Source: Sphingomonas sp. 1F27F7B (GTDB lineage Bacteria > Pseudomonadota > Alphaproteobacteria > Sphingomonadales > Sphingomonadaceae). Taken from it: 64,000 nt of DNA. Positions 37,377-46,340 of this stretch are shown one piece after another. The DNA lies in assembly GCF_005503355.1 (NCBI RefSeq), contig NZ_SCMK01000003.1:1-64000 (forward strand), written 5' to 3'. Position 1 is the first letter of the stretch, and the number at the start of each line of letters is the position of its first letter. The position numbers were made by a program, and so were the translations under genes. The notes below the pieces were generated by a model. The model saw only the letters and a program-made list of their open reading frames with translations, was not told the DNA's origin and searched no databases.

Positions 37377-38782
37377 AGCGGTTCCTTCAATAGCTGCGGG
37401 CGCACATCCGCGAGATGGACGATCAACTCCCCGAAAAGCCCATTGGCCCAGGCGAACCACTTGCGGGTGAAGATCGAGGGGTCGTCCTGGTCGAAGGCTT
37501 CGTGGACGAAGCCGGTATCCGCGTCGGTGTCGCGGAGCATCTTCAGGCAACGCCGGATCGTCGCGTCGTCGCCGGCGCTCAGCGCGCGGACGATCAGCGA
37601 CATCGGCCAGATCTGGCCGCTTCCGACATGCGGGCCGCCAATGCCTTCGGCGGCGCGCCCCTTGAAGAACCAGGGATTGGCATCGCTCCATGCCGCATCC
37701 GCCGTCCTGCGCCACAATATGTCGTCCGGCTTCACGCAGCCCAGATAGGCAAGCCCCGAAAGCGACGGGACATTGGCATCGTCCATGAAGACCGCATTGC
37801 CATATCCGTCGACCTCATAGGCCCAGACGCGCCGACCATCCGGCAGGCGCATGGTGCCGTGCGTCCGCAGGGCGGCGGACACTTCGGTTGCGAGCGCCAT
37901 GGCTTCGGCCGCGAGCGCGGGATCGGGCCGCGCTTCGGCACAGAGCGCCGCCAGCTCGCGCAGCGCGGCGACGGCGAACAGATTGGACGGGATCAGGAAG
38001 GGATAGAGGCAGGCATCGTCCGACGGGCGGAAGCCGGAATGGATCAGGCCGATCGGCCGGGTGGGATTGCCAGCGCCCCATAGCAGCGTCTCGGTCGGCT
38101 GCGGCGCCTGGCGGCGAAAGCGATAGGGGCCGGGGCCGGTCTTGCGCTGCTGCTCGCGAAAGGTGCGCACGATCGCCCGCATCGCCTTAGCCCAGCTCGC
38201 GTCGAAGGGGCGCGCATCGCCGGTCGCACGCCAATATTGATGGCTCAGCCGGATGACGTAGCAGAGCGAATCCACTTCCCATTTCCGTTCCGCGACGCCC
38301 GGCTTCATCTCGGTATCGTCATTGACGGCCCAGGAGAGGCTCGTCCGCGCGAGCGGATCTTCCATGAACGCATTGGCATAGGGATCGATCAGCACCGACC
38401 GCGCATGCCGCGCGATCAGGCCGCGCACGAGCATGGCGAGCCTGGCATCCTCCCTGACCAGATGGAGATAGGGCTTCATCTGCGCCGCCGAATCCCGCAG
38501 CCAGAGGCAGGGGATGTCCCCGGTCACGACGAAGCTGTCCTGCTCGCCGGCCCGGGTGACCGTCGTGTCGAGCGTGTTGGGCCAGGCATTGGCGAACATC
38601 CAGGCGAGCTTGGGATCGCCGATCCGGGCCGATACCCGCGCTATCTCGCGCTCCACCGCCGGGCTCGTGAAGCGCCGCTCGCCCATGGGAGGGCGCTGCG
38701 AGGCAAAGGCGGGCGCCACCGCCCATGCCGGGCGAGCGGCCAATGCCAGCCCCGCGGCGAGCATGCTGCGTCGGTCCATCAT
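37373..38782 (-). CDS. GH125 exo-alpha-1,6-mannosidase-like protein
   Basis: 469 residues. ATG 38782 overlaps the GH3 stop (ATGA) and has GGAGGAG 8 bases upstream; ATG 38779 is three bases on. A leader peptide (MLAAGLALAARPAWAV) suggests the periplasm. Typical GH125 blocks: WPNTLDTTVTR, IPCLWLRDSAAQMKPYL, the WAVNDDTEMKPGVAERKWEVDSLCY region (about 170-195) and GLIHSGFRPSDDACLYPFLIPSN. Family members hydrolyse alpha-1,6-mannose linkages with inversion. Its place between GH3 and GH92 genes in an overlapping chain supports N-glycan mannose removal. Confidence 0.9.
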   Translation of the reverse strand: MMDRRSMLAAGLALAARPAWAVAPAFASQRPPMGERRFTSPAVEREIARVSARIGDPKLAWMFANAWPNTLDTTVTRAGEQDSFVVTGDIPCLWLRDSAAQMKPYLHLVREDARLAMLVRGLIARHARSVLIDPYANAFMEDPLARTSLSWAVNDDTEMKPGVAERKWEVDSLCYVIRLSHQYWRATGDARPFDASWAKAMRAIVRTFREQQRKTGPGPYRFRRQAPQPTETLLWGAGNPTRPIGLIHSGFRPSDDACLYPFLIPSNLFAVAALRELAALCAEARPDPALAAEAMALATEVSAALRTHGTMRLPDGRRVWAYEVDGYGNAVFMDDANVPSLSGLAYLGCVKPDDILWRRTADAAWSDANPWFFKGRAAEGIGGPHVGSGQIWPMSLIVRALSAGDDATIRRCLKMLRDTDADTGFVHEAFDQDDPSIFTRKWFAWANGLFGELIVHLADVRPQLLKEPL

Positions 38783-41310
38783 TTCGGTAGCTCCTCCGCT
38801 CTGCCCGACAGGATCGCCGCGACCCACTGCCCCGGCCCGTCGCCGGGCTGGCCGCCGCCGATCCAGATGCGATATGTCCCGGGCAGGACGCGCCGGGTGC
38901 CGTCGCGCGCGACGCTCGACAGGCCGCGCGGATCGATCGTCAGCGAAACCGTCCGTCCCTTGCCCGGCGCCAGCGCGACGCGCGCGAAGCCGGCGAGCTG
39001 TCGTTGCAGGACCGGATCGGTCATCACCGGCGCCTCGCCATCGGCGGGCGGCACGACATAGGCCTGCACCACTTCCTCGCCCGGGCGGCTCCCGGTATTG
39101 GTGACCTGGACAGTGACGGTCACGGGCTCGCCGGTGGTGCCGGCCCGCACCGCGGCGCCGGAATAGCCGAACCGCGTGTAGCTGAGGCCATGGCCGAAGC
39201 CCCAGAGCGGTTGCCCCGAGAAGTAGCGATAGGTGCGCTCCTTCATGCCGTAATCGATGAAGGCGGGCAGATCGCCGGTCGAGCGATAGAAGGTCACCGG
39301 CAGGCGCCCGCTGGGATTGTTGGCGCCGGCCAGCGTATCGGCCAGCGCCGTTCCCCCCGCTTCGCCCGGATACCAGAGCGCGAGGATTGCATCGGCCTGG
39401 CTCGGGTCCACCGACACGGCGCTGCCGCTCGACAGGACGAGCACCATCGGCTTGCCCGTAGCCCGGATCGCCTCGACCAGCCGCGCCTGAGGCGGCGGCA
39501 ACGCGATGTCGGTGCGATCGCCGCCGACAAAGCCCGGCACCTGGACCTGCAGCGCCTCGCCCTCGAGATCGGGCGAGAGCCCGACGACCACCACCGCGAC
39601 GTCCGCCCCCCTCGCCGCCGCGACCGCTTCGGCGAGCAGCGGCTCGGCCGGCGGCAGCCAGAGGAGGCGGATGCTCTCGTCCTCGCTGCGATGATCGAGT
39701 TCGAGCATGATCGGCTGCGACGATCCGTCGCTGTCGACCGTCAGCTCCACCCGCCCCCTGGGCAGCGCGCCGGCATGGAGCACGCGCCCGCCCAGGGTGA
39801 GCGTGGCCGTGTCATGCACCGTGCAGTCCTTCCAGCATTGGGCCTGGTCGAGGACCAGTCGATAACGGCCCGGGCCCGGCGGCACGAAGCGCGCGGTCCA
39901 GCGCCCATGCCAGCCGACGCTGGGCACGCCAGGCCCGGGCGCGGCGCGATTGAGATCCAGATCGATCCGGGGCTCGGCACGCGCCAGCACCGTCTTGCCG
40001 TCCACGCGATATTCGGCGCGCAGATCCTGGAGCGCGGTGCCCGGCATCACCACCGGCGCGCCGTCCGCGAGGATCGAGCCCTGCGCATGGGCGACGCTGG
40101 CGAAGCGCTTCCGCAGGCCGGCCAGCGGCGTGACCGGATCGACGGCAGTGCCGTGATAATTGCCCTGAAGGACGCCCAGGTCGTCGGCATTGGCGCCGAT
40201 CACCGCCAATCGGGTGCGCGGATCCAGCGGCAGCAGCCCCTGTTCGTTGCGCAGCAGCACGATCGACTTGCGCGCGGCTTCGAGCGCGACCGCATGGTGG
40301 CCTGGCGTCGCGACTTCTTCCGGCCGGATGGCGGACCAGGGCGAGTGCGCGCCAAAGGCGATCCCCAGGTCGCGCCGCGCCGAAAGGACGCGAACCAGGG
40401 CGGCGTCCAGCTCGGCCTCGCGCAGCAGGCCCTGGCGCACCGCGGTGGGCAACGCGCCATAGGCGGAGCCGCAATTGAGGTCGGTCCCGCCCTTCAGCGC
40501 GGCCGCGGATGCCGCGGCCCCGCCCAGGCGATAATGGTGGAACAGATGGATGTTGGCGACGGCATCGCAATCGGAGACGGAGAAGCCCTGGAACCTCCAG
40601 TCCCGCCGGACCCGTTCTACCATGAGCGACGGCAACGCGCAGACGGGGACCCCATGCACGGCGTTGTAGGCACACATCACCGATCGCGCCTTGCCTTCGG
40701 TGATCGCCATCCGAAAAGCGGGAAGATAGGTCGCCTCGAGATCGCGCGGCGAGGGATCCACGTCGAAGCCGTCGCGGCCCGCCTCGGGACCGCTGTGCAC
40801 TGCGAGGTGCTTGGGCGTGGCGATCACCTTGGGCGCGCGCGGATCGGGGCCCTGGAGGCCGCGGATGAAGCCCACGGCCAGGCTGCCGGTCAGATAGGGA
40901 TCCTCGCCATAGGTCTCCTGCCCGCGCCCCCAGCGCGGATCGCGGAAGATGTTGATGTTGGGCGACCAGATCGTCAGCCCCTCATAGATGCGGCGATCGG
41001 CGCCGGCCGGCCGCGCGTTGAAGCGCGCCCGCGCCTCGGTCGACACCACATCGCCGACGCGGCGCATCAGGTCGGGATCCCAGGTCGCCGCCAGCCCGAT
41101 CGCCTGGGGGAACACCGTGGCCGGCCCGTTGCGCGCGAGGCCGTGCAGGCCCTCGTTCCACCAATCATAGGCCGGCAGCCCGGCATCGGGCGCGGCGGGC
41201 GCCGTCGACTGGAGCTGCGCCGCCTTTTCCTCCAGGGTCATCGCCGCGACTGCCTCGACCACCGGATCGGGGCCAACCGGTACGGCCTGGGCGAGCAGAA
41301 GCCAGATCAT
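38779..41310 (-). CDS. GH3 glycosidase with PA14-like insert
   Basis: 843 residues; ATG 41310 overlaps the beta-mannosidase stop (ATGA), and the longer frame upstream is out of family. A short hydrophobic leader (MIWLLLAQAVPVG) suggests export. The GH3 N-domain has NEGLHGLAR, SPNINIFRDPRWGRGQETYGEDPYLTG and the nucleophile D247 in GFSVSDCDAV. A PA14-like beta domain sits in the second domain (about 430-540), and a fibronectin III-like end (PGEEVVQAYV, about 745-843) closes it. The SDC variant and PA14 are common in beta-xylosidase/beta-glucosidase clades. In an N-glycan cluster it could act on beta-xylose or a beta-linked GlcNAc; specificity is not readable. Confidence 0.85.
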   Translation of the reverse strand: MIWLLLAQAVPVGPDPVVEAVAAMTLEEKAAQLQSTAPAAPDAGLPAYDWWNEGLHGLARNGPATVFPQAIGLAATWDPDLMRRVGDVVSTEARARFNARPAGADRRIYEGLTIWSPNINIFRDPRWGRGQETYGEDPYLTGSLAVGFIRGLQGPDPRAPKVIATPKHLAVHSGPEAGRDGFDVDPSPRDLEATYLPAFRMAITEGKARSVMCAYNAVHGVPVCALPSLMVERVRRDWRFQGFSVSDCDAVANIHLFHHYRLGGAAASAAALKGGTDLNCGSAYGALPTAVRQGLLREAELDAALVRVLSARRDLGIAFGAHSPWSAIRPEEVATPGHHAVALEAARKSIVLLRNEQGLLPLDPRTRLAVIGANADDLGVLQGNYHGTAVDPVTPLAGLRKRFASVAHAQGSILADGAPVVMPGTALQDLRAEYRVDGKTVLARAEPRIDLDLNRAAPGPGVPSVGWHGRWTARFVPPGPGRYRLVLDQAQCWKDCTVHDTATLTLGGRVLHAGALPRGRVELTVDSDGSSQPIMLELDHRSEDESIRLLWLPPAEPLLAEAVAAARGADVAVVVVGLSPDLEGEALQVQVPGFVGGDRTDIALPPPQARLVEAIRATGKPMVLVLSSGSAVSVDPSQADAILALWYPGEAGGTALADTLAGANNPSGRLPVTFYRSTGDLPAFIDYGMKERTYRYFSGQPLWGFGHGLSYTRFGYSGAAVRAGTTGEPVTVTVQVTNTGSRPGEEVVQAYVVPPADGEAPVMTDPVLQRQLAGFARVALAPGKGRTVSLTIDPRGLSSVARDGTRRVLPGTYRIWIGGGQPGDGPGQWVAAILSGRAEELPK

Positions 41311-43877
41311 CGCGCAAGGCTCCTCAACGTCAGGGCGCGGGCAAGCGCCGAACGGCCGGCCTCGGACTTGATGGTGACGGTCACGGCTTCGCCCGGAAGC
41401 AAGTCGAAGCCATTGTCGCTCGGCCGGGCGGCGACCGCCCCGAAATCGAGCATCACCGCACGGGCGAGCCCGGTGGCCGACACGGTCACGCGGTCGCCGT
41501 TCCAGCGCGCCCGCAGCTCCGGCGCGGGATAGGCCATCTCCCCCGGCGGCGCGCGCTCGACGATGGTGCGATGCACGACTTGTCCGCCGATCAGCAGCTC
41601 GGCCGCCGCGAAGCTGGCGCGGGCCGGCGCGTCGCGGAACAATGCGGCATCGTCGATCCGCGCCACTTCGGTCGCAGCCAGTGGCGGCAGGCTGATCTCG
41701 GCGGCCCGCTCCCCGAGCGGCTGCCCGTCCATCGTCATCGCGCGCACGCGCCAGCGCGCCGCGATCGGCGCGGTCGCATCGGACACCAGGGTGACGCGCG
41801 TCGCCGCATCCTTGTGCTCGGCGACGATCGCCTGGGGCGCGAAGAAGCGCCGCGCGGCGAAATGGAGCAGCTTCCAGCGGCCGGCATGGTCGATGCTCGA
41901 CCAGGAAATCCCCGGCCAGCTGTCGTTGAGCTGCCAATAGAGCGATCCCATCGTCACCGGCCGGCAGGCACGGTGATGGAGCGCCGCCATGCCGATCGCC
42001 TGGGCCTGGTTCACCTGGCTGAGATAGACGAAATCGGCGAAATCGCGGGCGGGGCGCAGGCGCTGGTCGATATAGGATTGGAGCCGGGCATTGCCCTCCC
42101 CCGCCAGGAATTTCTGGTGCGCCTTGAGGACGGGGCTGTCGGGCGCCAGCGGCCCTTCCCCGGCGAATTCGCGGATCGTCGCGAGGCCCGGCATGGCCTG
42201 GAAGCCATATTCCGACATGAAGCGCGGGCAGGAATCGAGATAGCGCTCGACAGGCTTGGAGCCGGACCAGACATCCCAGAAATGCCGGTCGCCGCTCGCA
42301 TCGGTGTCGACCGGGCCCTGATAGTCGGTCGAGGGCGAGCCCGGCCAATAGGGAATCCCTGGCGCGTTGCGCGCCACCGCGTCGCGCAGCACCCGGTCGA
42401 ACAGCACGGCCATGCCGACACCGATCCGCTCGCGCTCATCGGGGCCGACCGCCTGTTTGAAGGCCTTGCGATCCGACCAGTTCTCCCAGCCCGACAGGAC
42501 TTCGTTATTGCCCGCCCAGAGGACGATCGACGCATGATTGGCCAGCCGGCCGACCTGCTCGTCGGCCTCGTTCGCCACGCTTTCCCGAAAGGCCGCATCG
42601 GGCGGCGTCACCGCGCCGCCGAACATGAAGTCCTGCCAGACGAGCATCCCCAGCTCATCTGCGGCGTCGTAAAAGGCATCGTCGAGATAATAGCCGCCGC
42701 CCCAGATCCGGATCATGTTCATGTTGGCCGCCCGCGCATCGGCGAGGATCGACCACATCTTCGCGGCGGATACGCGGGCGGGGAAATTGTCGAACGGGAT
42801 GAGGTTCGCGCCCTTGGCGAAGATCGGAATCCCGTTGATGCGGAAGCCGAAGGCGCCGCCCTCGCGCAGCAACTCGACGGTGCGCAGGCCGATGCGGGTG
42901 GCGGCGCGGTCCGCGCCTTCCAGCTCCGCTTCGACGCGGTAGAGCGGCTGCTCGCCATAGCCGACCGGCTGCCAGCGCTTCGGATCGGCAAGGGCGACCG
43001 GGACGGAGACCAGGTTCCTTCCCGGCGCCAAGGCGATGGAACGATCGACCGTCACGGTCTCGCCGGCCGGCGTCGTCACCACCAGCCGCACCCGCCGCAC
43101 ACCCGGGGCTCCCGCAACCACCTCCAGCCGCACCAGCAGGCGCGCCTCGGCATCGGAAAGCGCCTCCTGCTCGACCCTGAAGCGATCGATCCGGGCAGCG
43201 TCCCATTGCTCGAGCCGCACTTCCCGCCAGATGCCGGCGGTCACGATGCGCGGGGCCCAGTCCCAGCCATATTGATATTTGGGCTTGCGGATATAGGGCG
43301 AGGTCTGGCGCCCCTTCGGCTCGTCGCCGAACGCGCTGTCATACTCTCCGGGAAGCGGATGCGCCTCGGCCAGCACCATCGGCTGGAGCCGCCGTATCGG
43401 CGAGGCGATCACCACGGTGATTTCGTTGAAGCCGGCGCGCAGGAGCGGCTTCGCATCCGCGCGCCAGCGGCGATGGGCGTTGTCCGCGGCGATCAACAGC
43501 GTACCGTTGACTCGCACTTCGGCATAGGTGTCCAGCCCGTCGAAGACCAGGTCGAGATGGCCCGCCGCGAGCATGGCGGGCGTCACCGTCATGGTCCGCT
43601 TCCATTCCCAGTCGGTCAGGCCGGCCCATTGGATCGCGCCTTCGTTGGTGCCCCGATAGGGATCGGGCACCAGCCCGGCGGCGATCAGATCCTGCTGGAC
43701 GCTGCCGGGCACTGTCGCCGGGATCCAGCGCGCCGCGCGCGGATGTGCCGCCGCTGCCGCCTTGTCGGCGGGCGCGATCCGCACCTGCCATCCGGCATCC
43801 AGCCGGGTTATCGTCTTCGGTGCGGCAAGCGCGCCCGTCGGAGCCAGGGCGAGCAGGAGCGCGGCAAGCCACTTCAT
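41307..43877 (-). CDS. GH2 beta-mannosidase
   Basis: 856 residues. ATG 43877 overlaps the GH20 stop (ATGA). Signal peptide MKWLAALLLALAPTGALA. The GH2 jelly-roll domain (with YGWDWAPRIVTAGIWREV, about 185-205) and immunoglobulin-like domain precede the barrel, which holds MIRIWGGGYY, the acid/base E459 in WAGNNEVLSG and nucleophile E556 in MSEYGFQAMP. These are beta-mannosidase-type GH2 motifs (NNE, SEYG(F)Q). It would cleave the single beta-1,4-mannose of the N-glycan core after the alpha-mannosidases have acted. Confidence 0.9.
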   Translation of the reverse strand: MKWLAALLLALAPTGALAAPKTITRLDAGWQVRIAPADKAAAAAHPRAARWIPATVPGSVQQDLIAAGLVPDPYRGTNEGAIQWAGLTDWEWKRTMTVTPAMLAAGHLDLVFDGLDTYAEVRVNGTLLIAADNAHRRWRADAKPLLRAGFNEITVVIASPIRRLQPMVLAEAHPLPGEYDSAFGDEPKGRQTSPYIRKPKYQYGWDWAPRIVTAGIWREVRLEQWDAARIDRFRVEQEALSDAEARLLVRLEVVAGAPGVRRVRLVVTTPAGETVTVDRSIALAPGRNLVSVPVALADPKRWQPVGYGEQPLYRVEAELEGADRAATRIGLRTVELLREGGAFGFRINGIPIFAKGANLIPFDNFPARVSAAKMWSILADARAANMNMIRIWGGGYYLDDAFYDAADELGMLVWQDFMFGGAVTPPDAAFRESVANEADEQVGRLANHASIVLWAGNNEVLSGWENWSDRKAFKQAVGPDERERIGVGMAVLFDRVLRDAVARNAPGIPYWPGSPSTDYQGPVDTDASGDRHFWDVWSGSKPVERYLDSCPRFMSEYGFQAMPGLATIREFAGEGPLAPDSPVLKAHQKFLAGEGNARLQSYIDQRLRPARDFADFVYLSQVNQAQAIGMAALHHRACRPVTMGSLYWQLNDSWPGISWSSIDHAGRWKLLHFAARRFFAPQAIVAEHKDAATRVTLVSDATAPIAARWRVRAMTMDGQPLGERAAEISLPPLAATEVARIDDAALFRDAPARASFAAAELLIGGQVVHRTIVERAPPGEMAYPAPELRARWNGDRVTVSATGLARAVMLDFGAVAARPSDNGFDLLPGEAVTVTIKSEAGRSALARALTLRSLAR

Positions 43878-46183
43878 TCCCCATCCTCCACCAGCTGCAC
43901 CTTCTCGACGGCGTAGAAGGGGCCGGAAGTCGGCGCGGTGAACTGGAAGCAGATGTCGCGGTCGCCCGGGCCCCGGGGCAGCGCGCCGCGGAAGGTGAAG
44001 CGCTGCGGCGCCTTGTCGGGATCCGGGAGCGGGAACGTCCCGGCAACCACGGGCTTCGCATCCTTGTCCGTGCATCCGACCTGCACCACCAGTTCCCCGA
44101 AAGGCGTGACGTTATAGTGCGCGCGCACCGCCTTGAAATCATGGGCCAGGCCGTAGTGGCGAGGCAGGCGCGCGACATCGACGACGAAGGCGCGCGCGAT
44201 GTCGAGCGGCGCGGCCGGATAGGCCGTGCAGGTGTCGAACAGGTTCACGTTGAATACCGGCTGGTTGGCCGCTGCCTCGGAAGTGAGCGGCACGCGCAGC
44301 CCGAGCGCGCCCTTGGGGCATGCGGCCATGTCGGAAGCGGACCGGGCGAGCAGCGCAGCGCGCGTGTTTTCGAAGCTGCGCGGCGCCGCGGTCGGCGTGC
44401 CGTCCTCGCGGAAACCGGCCGCGCGGATCGTCGTGCCGAACGCAATGTCGAGCGGCTGGGCATAGGCCGGCGAGGACGCCTGCGGCACGCTACCGTCCTT
44501 GGTATAGCGGATCGTGCCATAGCGTATCTGGCTTGCCAGCGAGAGCCTGGCCCTGCCCTCGCGCAGCGCTGCGCCGCGCGTGCCGCCCAGCGTGAAGCCG
44601 ACCGCAAAGCCGCTGTCCGCGACTTCCACCCCGCCGCGGCGCCAACGCGCCATCTGCGCGTCGACGCGCGGCACGAAGCCCGCGAAACTGCGCCGCTGCC
44701 TGGGCGTCCAGCCCATTTCGGCGATCGCCGCGGCGCGCGGGAACAGCATGTGCTGCACCTGATAGGGCGTCACCAGATACTCGCTCCACGCATTGCCCTG
44801 GGCGCCCAACACATGGTGCGCCTTCTCGGGCGCGATGCCCGCCGGCAACGGCTCATAGGCATAGACCGTCTCGAGCGACTGGATCGAAATCCGGCCGGGC
44901 GGCTCGTCGCCCCGGTCGCTCTGCAGGCTGTCGAGATAGAGCGTCGGCGCGGGCGACAGCACGACGTCATGGCCGGCATTGGCCGCTTCCACTGCCCCCT
45001 TCTCGCCCCGCCACGACATGATCGAAGCGGAAGGCGGCAGGCCGCCCTCCAATATCTCGTCCCAGCCGATCAGGCGCCGCCCCTTGCGCGCGAGATATGC
45101 GCCGAACTGATCGATGAGCCAGCTCTGCAACGCATTCTCGTCCTTCAGGCCGAGCGCGGCGATCTGGGCCTGCACCGCCGGGCTGCGCTGCCACTGGTCC
45201 TTGATCGCCTCGTCGCCGCCAAGATGGACATAGGTCCCGGGAAAGACCGCCATGAGCTCGTCGAGCACCGCCTTGACGAACGCAACGCCTTCCGGGCCCG
45301 GATTGAGCAGATAGGGGTTGACGCCCCAGTCATGGCTCACCGGCGGCCGGTCGCCGAACACGCCGAATTCGGGATAGGCGGCAACGAGCGCCTGGGCATG
45401 CCCCGGCAGGTCGATTTCCGGCACGATCGTGATGCCGCGCTCGGCGGCATGGGCGACGAGCGCCTTCAACTGCGCCTGGCTGTAGAAGCCGCCGACCCTG
45501 TCACCCGCCGGACCACCGGCGGAGGGCGGCAGCCGCCATCCCCCGATCTCGGTCAGCTTGGGATAGCGCTTCACTTCGAAGCGCCAGCCCTGGTCGTCGG
45601 TCAGATGCAGGTGCAGCGTGTTGAGCTTCACCGCCGCCATCTGGTCGATGATGACATAGAGCTCCTCGATCGGCTGGAAATGCCGGGCAACGTCCACCAT
45701 CAGGCCACGCCAGGCGAAGCGCGGCATGTCCTCGATCACGACTCCGGCGATGGTGGCCGGCTGGCCGAAGCGCCCGTCCGGACTGGCAAGCTGGGCCAGC
45801 GTCATCGCGCCCCAGACCAGCCCCGCATCGCCCGACGCCGCGATGACGATGCCGCCCGCATCCACCGTCAGCCGATAGGCTTCTCTGCCCTTTATCCGCC
45901 GGTCCCGGACGAACCGCACTCCCGCCTTGCCGTCGGTCTGGCCGAGCGCGATCCCGCGCACGACCTTCAACTGCGCAGCCAACAGGCGCGCGGCCGCGGC
46001 GGCTCCCCGATCGCCCGGCGCCGTCCCGATCCGCGTATCGGAGCCCAGGGTGAAGCTCCCCCCGGCGGGAAGCACCGATGCCGGCAGCGGCACCAGCGGC
46101 AGGGGGTCCGCCACCGCCACGCCCGGCATGCCGAGCGCCAGCGACGCGAACAGGATCAGTCCGGAACGATGGCGTTCAGGCAT
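43874..46183 (-). CDS. GH20 beta-N-acetylhexosaminidase
   Basis: 769 residues, signal peptide ending near VAVAD (residue 26). A small alpha/beta domain (about 30-150) leads into the GH20 barrel: FAWRGLMVDVARHFQP, LNTLHLHLTDDQGWRFE, VPEIDLPGHAQA and the catalytic pair D324-E325 in HLGGDEA. The C-terminal 130 residues form a beta-sandwich of unknown type. It releases terminal GlcNAc (or GalNAc), here antennary GlcNAc of complex N-glycans, for import by the PTS genes on the other strand. The ribosome site AAAGGA is 9 bases upstream. The gene follows an intrinsic terminator placed just behind the TonB receptor gene, so it opens the weaker, second part of the operon. Confidence 0.92.
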   Translation of the reverse strand: MPERHRSGLILFASLALGMPGVAVADPLPLVPLPASVLPAGGSFTLGSDTRIGTAPGDRGAAAAARLLAAQLKVVRGIALGQTDGKAGVRFVRDRRIKGREAYRLTVDAGGIVIAASGDAGLVWGAMTLAQLASPDGRFGQPATIAGVVIEDMPRFAWRGLMVDVARHFQPIEELYVIIDQMAAVKLNTLHLHLTDDQGWRFEVKRYPKLTEIGGWRLPPSAGGPAGDRVGGFYSQAQLKALVAHAAERGITIVPEIDLPGHAQALVAAYPEFGVFGDRPPVSHDWGVNPYLLNPGPEGVAFVKAVLDELMAVFPGTYVHLGGDEAIKDQWQRSPAVQAQIAALGLKDENALQSWLIDQFGAYLARKGRRLIGWDEILEGGLPPSASIMSWRGEKGAVEAANAGHDVVLSPAPTLYLDSLQSDRGDEPPGRISIQSLETVYAYEPLPAGIAPEKAHHVLGAQGNAWSEYLVTPYQVQHMLFPRAAAIAEMGWTPRQRRSFAGFVPRVDAQMARWRRGGVEVADSGFAVGFTLGGTRGAALREGRARLSLASQIRYGTIRYTKDGSVPQASSPAYAQPLDIAFGTTIRAAGFREDGTPTAAPRSFENTRAALLARSASDMAACPKGALGLRVPLTSEAAANQPVFNVNLFDTCTAYPAAPLDIARAFVVDVARLPRHYGLAHDFKAVRAHYNVTPFGELVVQVGCTDKDAKPVVAGTFPLPDPDKAPQRFTFRGALPRGPGDRDICFQFTAPTSGPFYAVEKVQLVEDGE

Positions 46184-46216
46184 CGGGAAACGTCCTTTCC
46201 TGCAGGTACCAATGCG

Positions 46217-46248
46217 AAAAAAGCCGCCCGCGGCACACCGCGGGCGGC
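46217..46248 (-). terminator. Intrinsic terminator/attenuator between the TonB receptor and GH20 genes
   Basis: Perfect 11-bp stem (GCCGCCCGCGG / CCGCGGGCGGC, 46223-46233 and 46238-46248) with a 4-base loop, followed on the minus strand by six Ts (46222-46217). It lies 93 bp after the receptor stop and 34 bp before the GH20 start, so it can hold back the glycosidase genes relative to the receptor while allowing read-through. Confidence 0.92.
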
Positions 46249-46340
46249 AAGGTTGGAATGCCAGACAGGAGAGACACCGGCATCAGGGAACACCCAGCTA
46301 GGCGGGGCGCGGCCACCATGCCGCCGCGCCCGAAACACAC

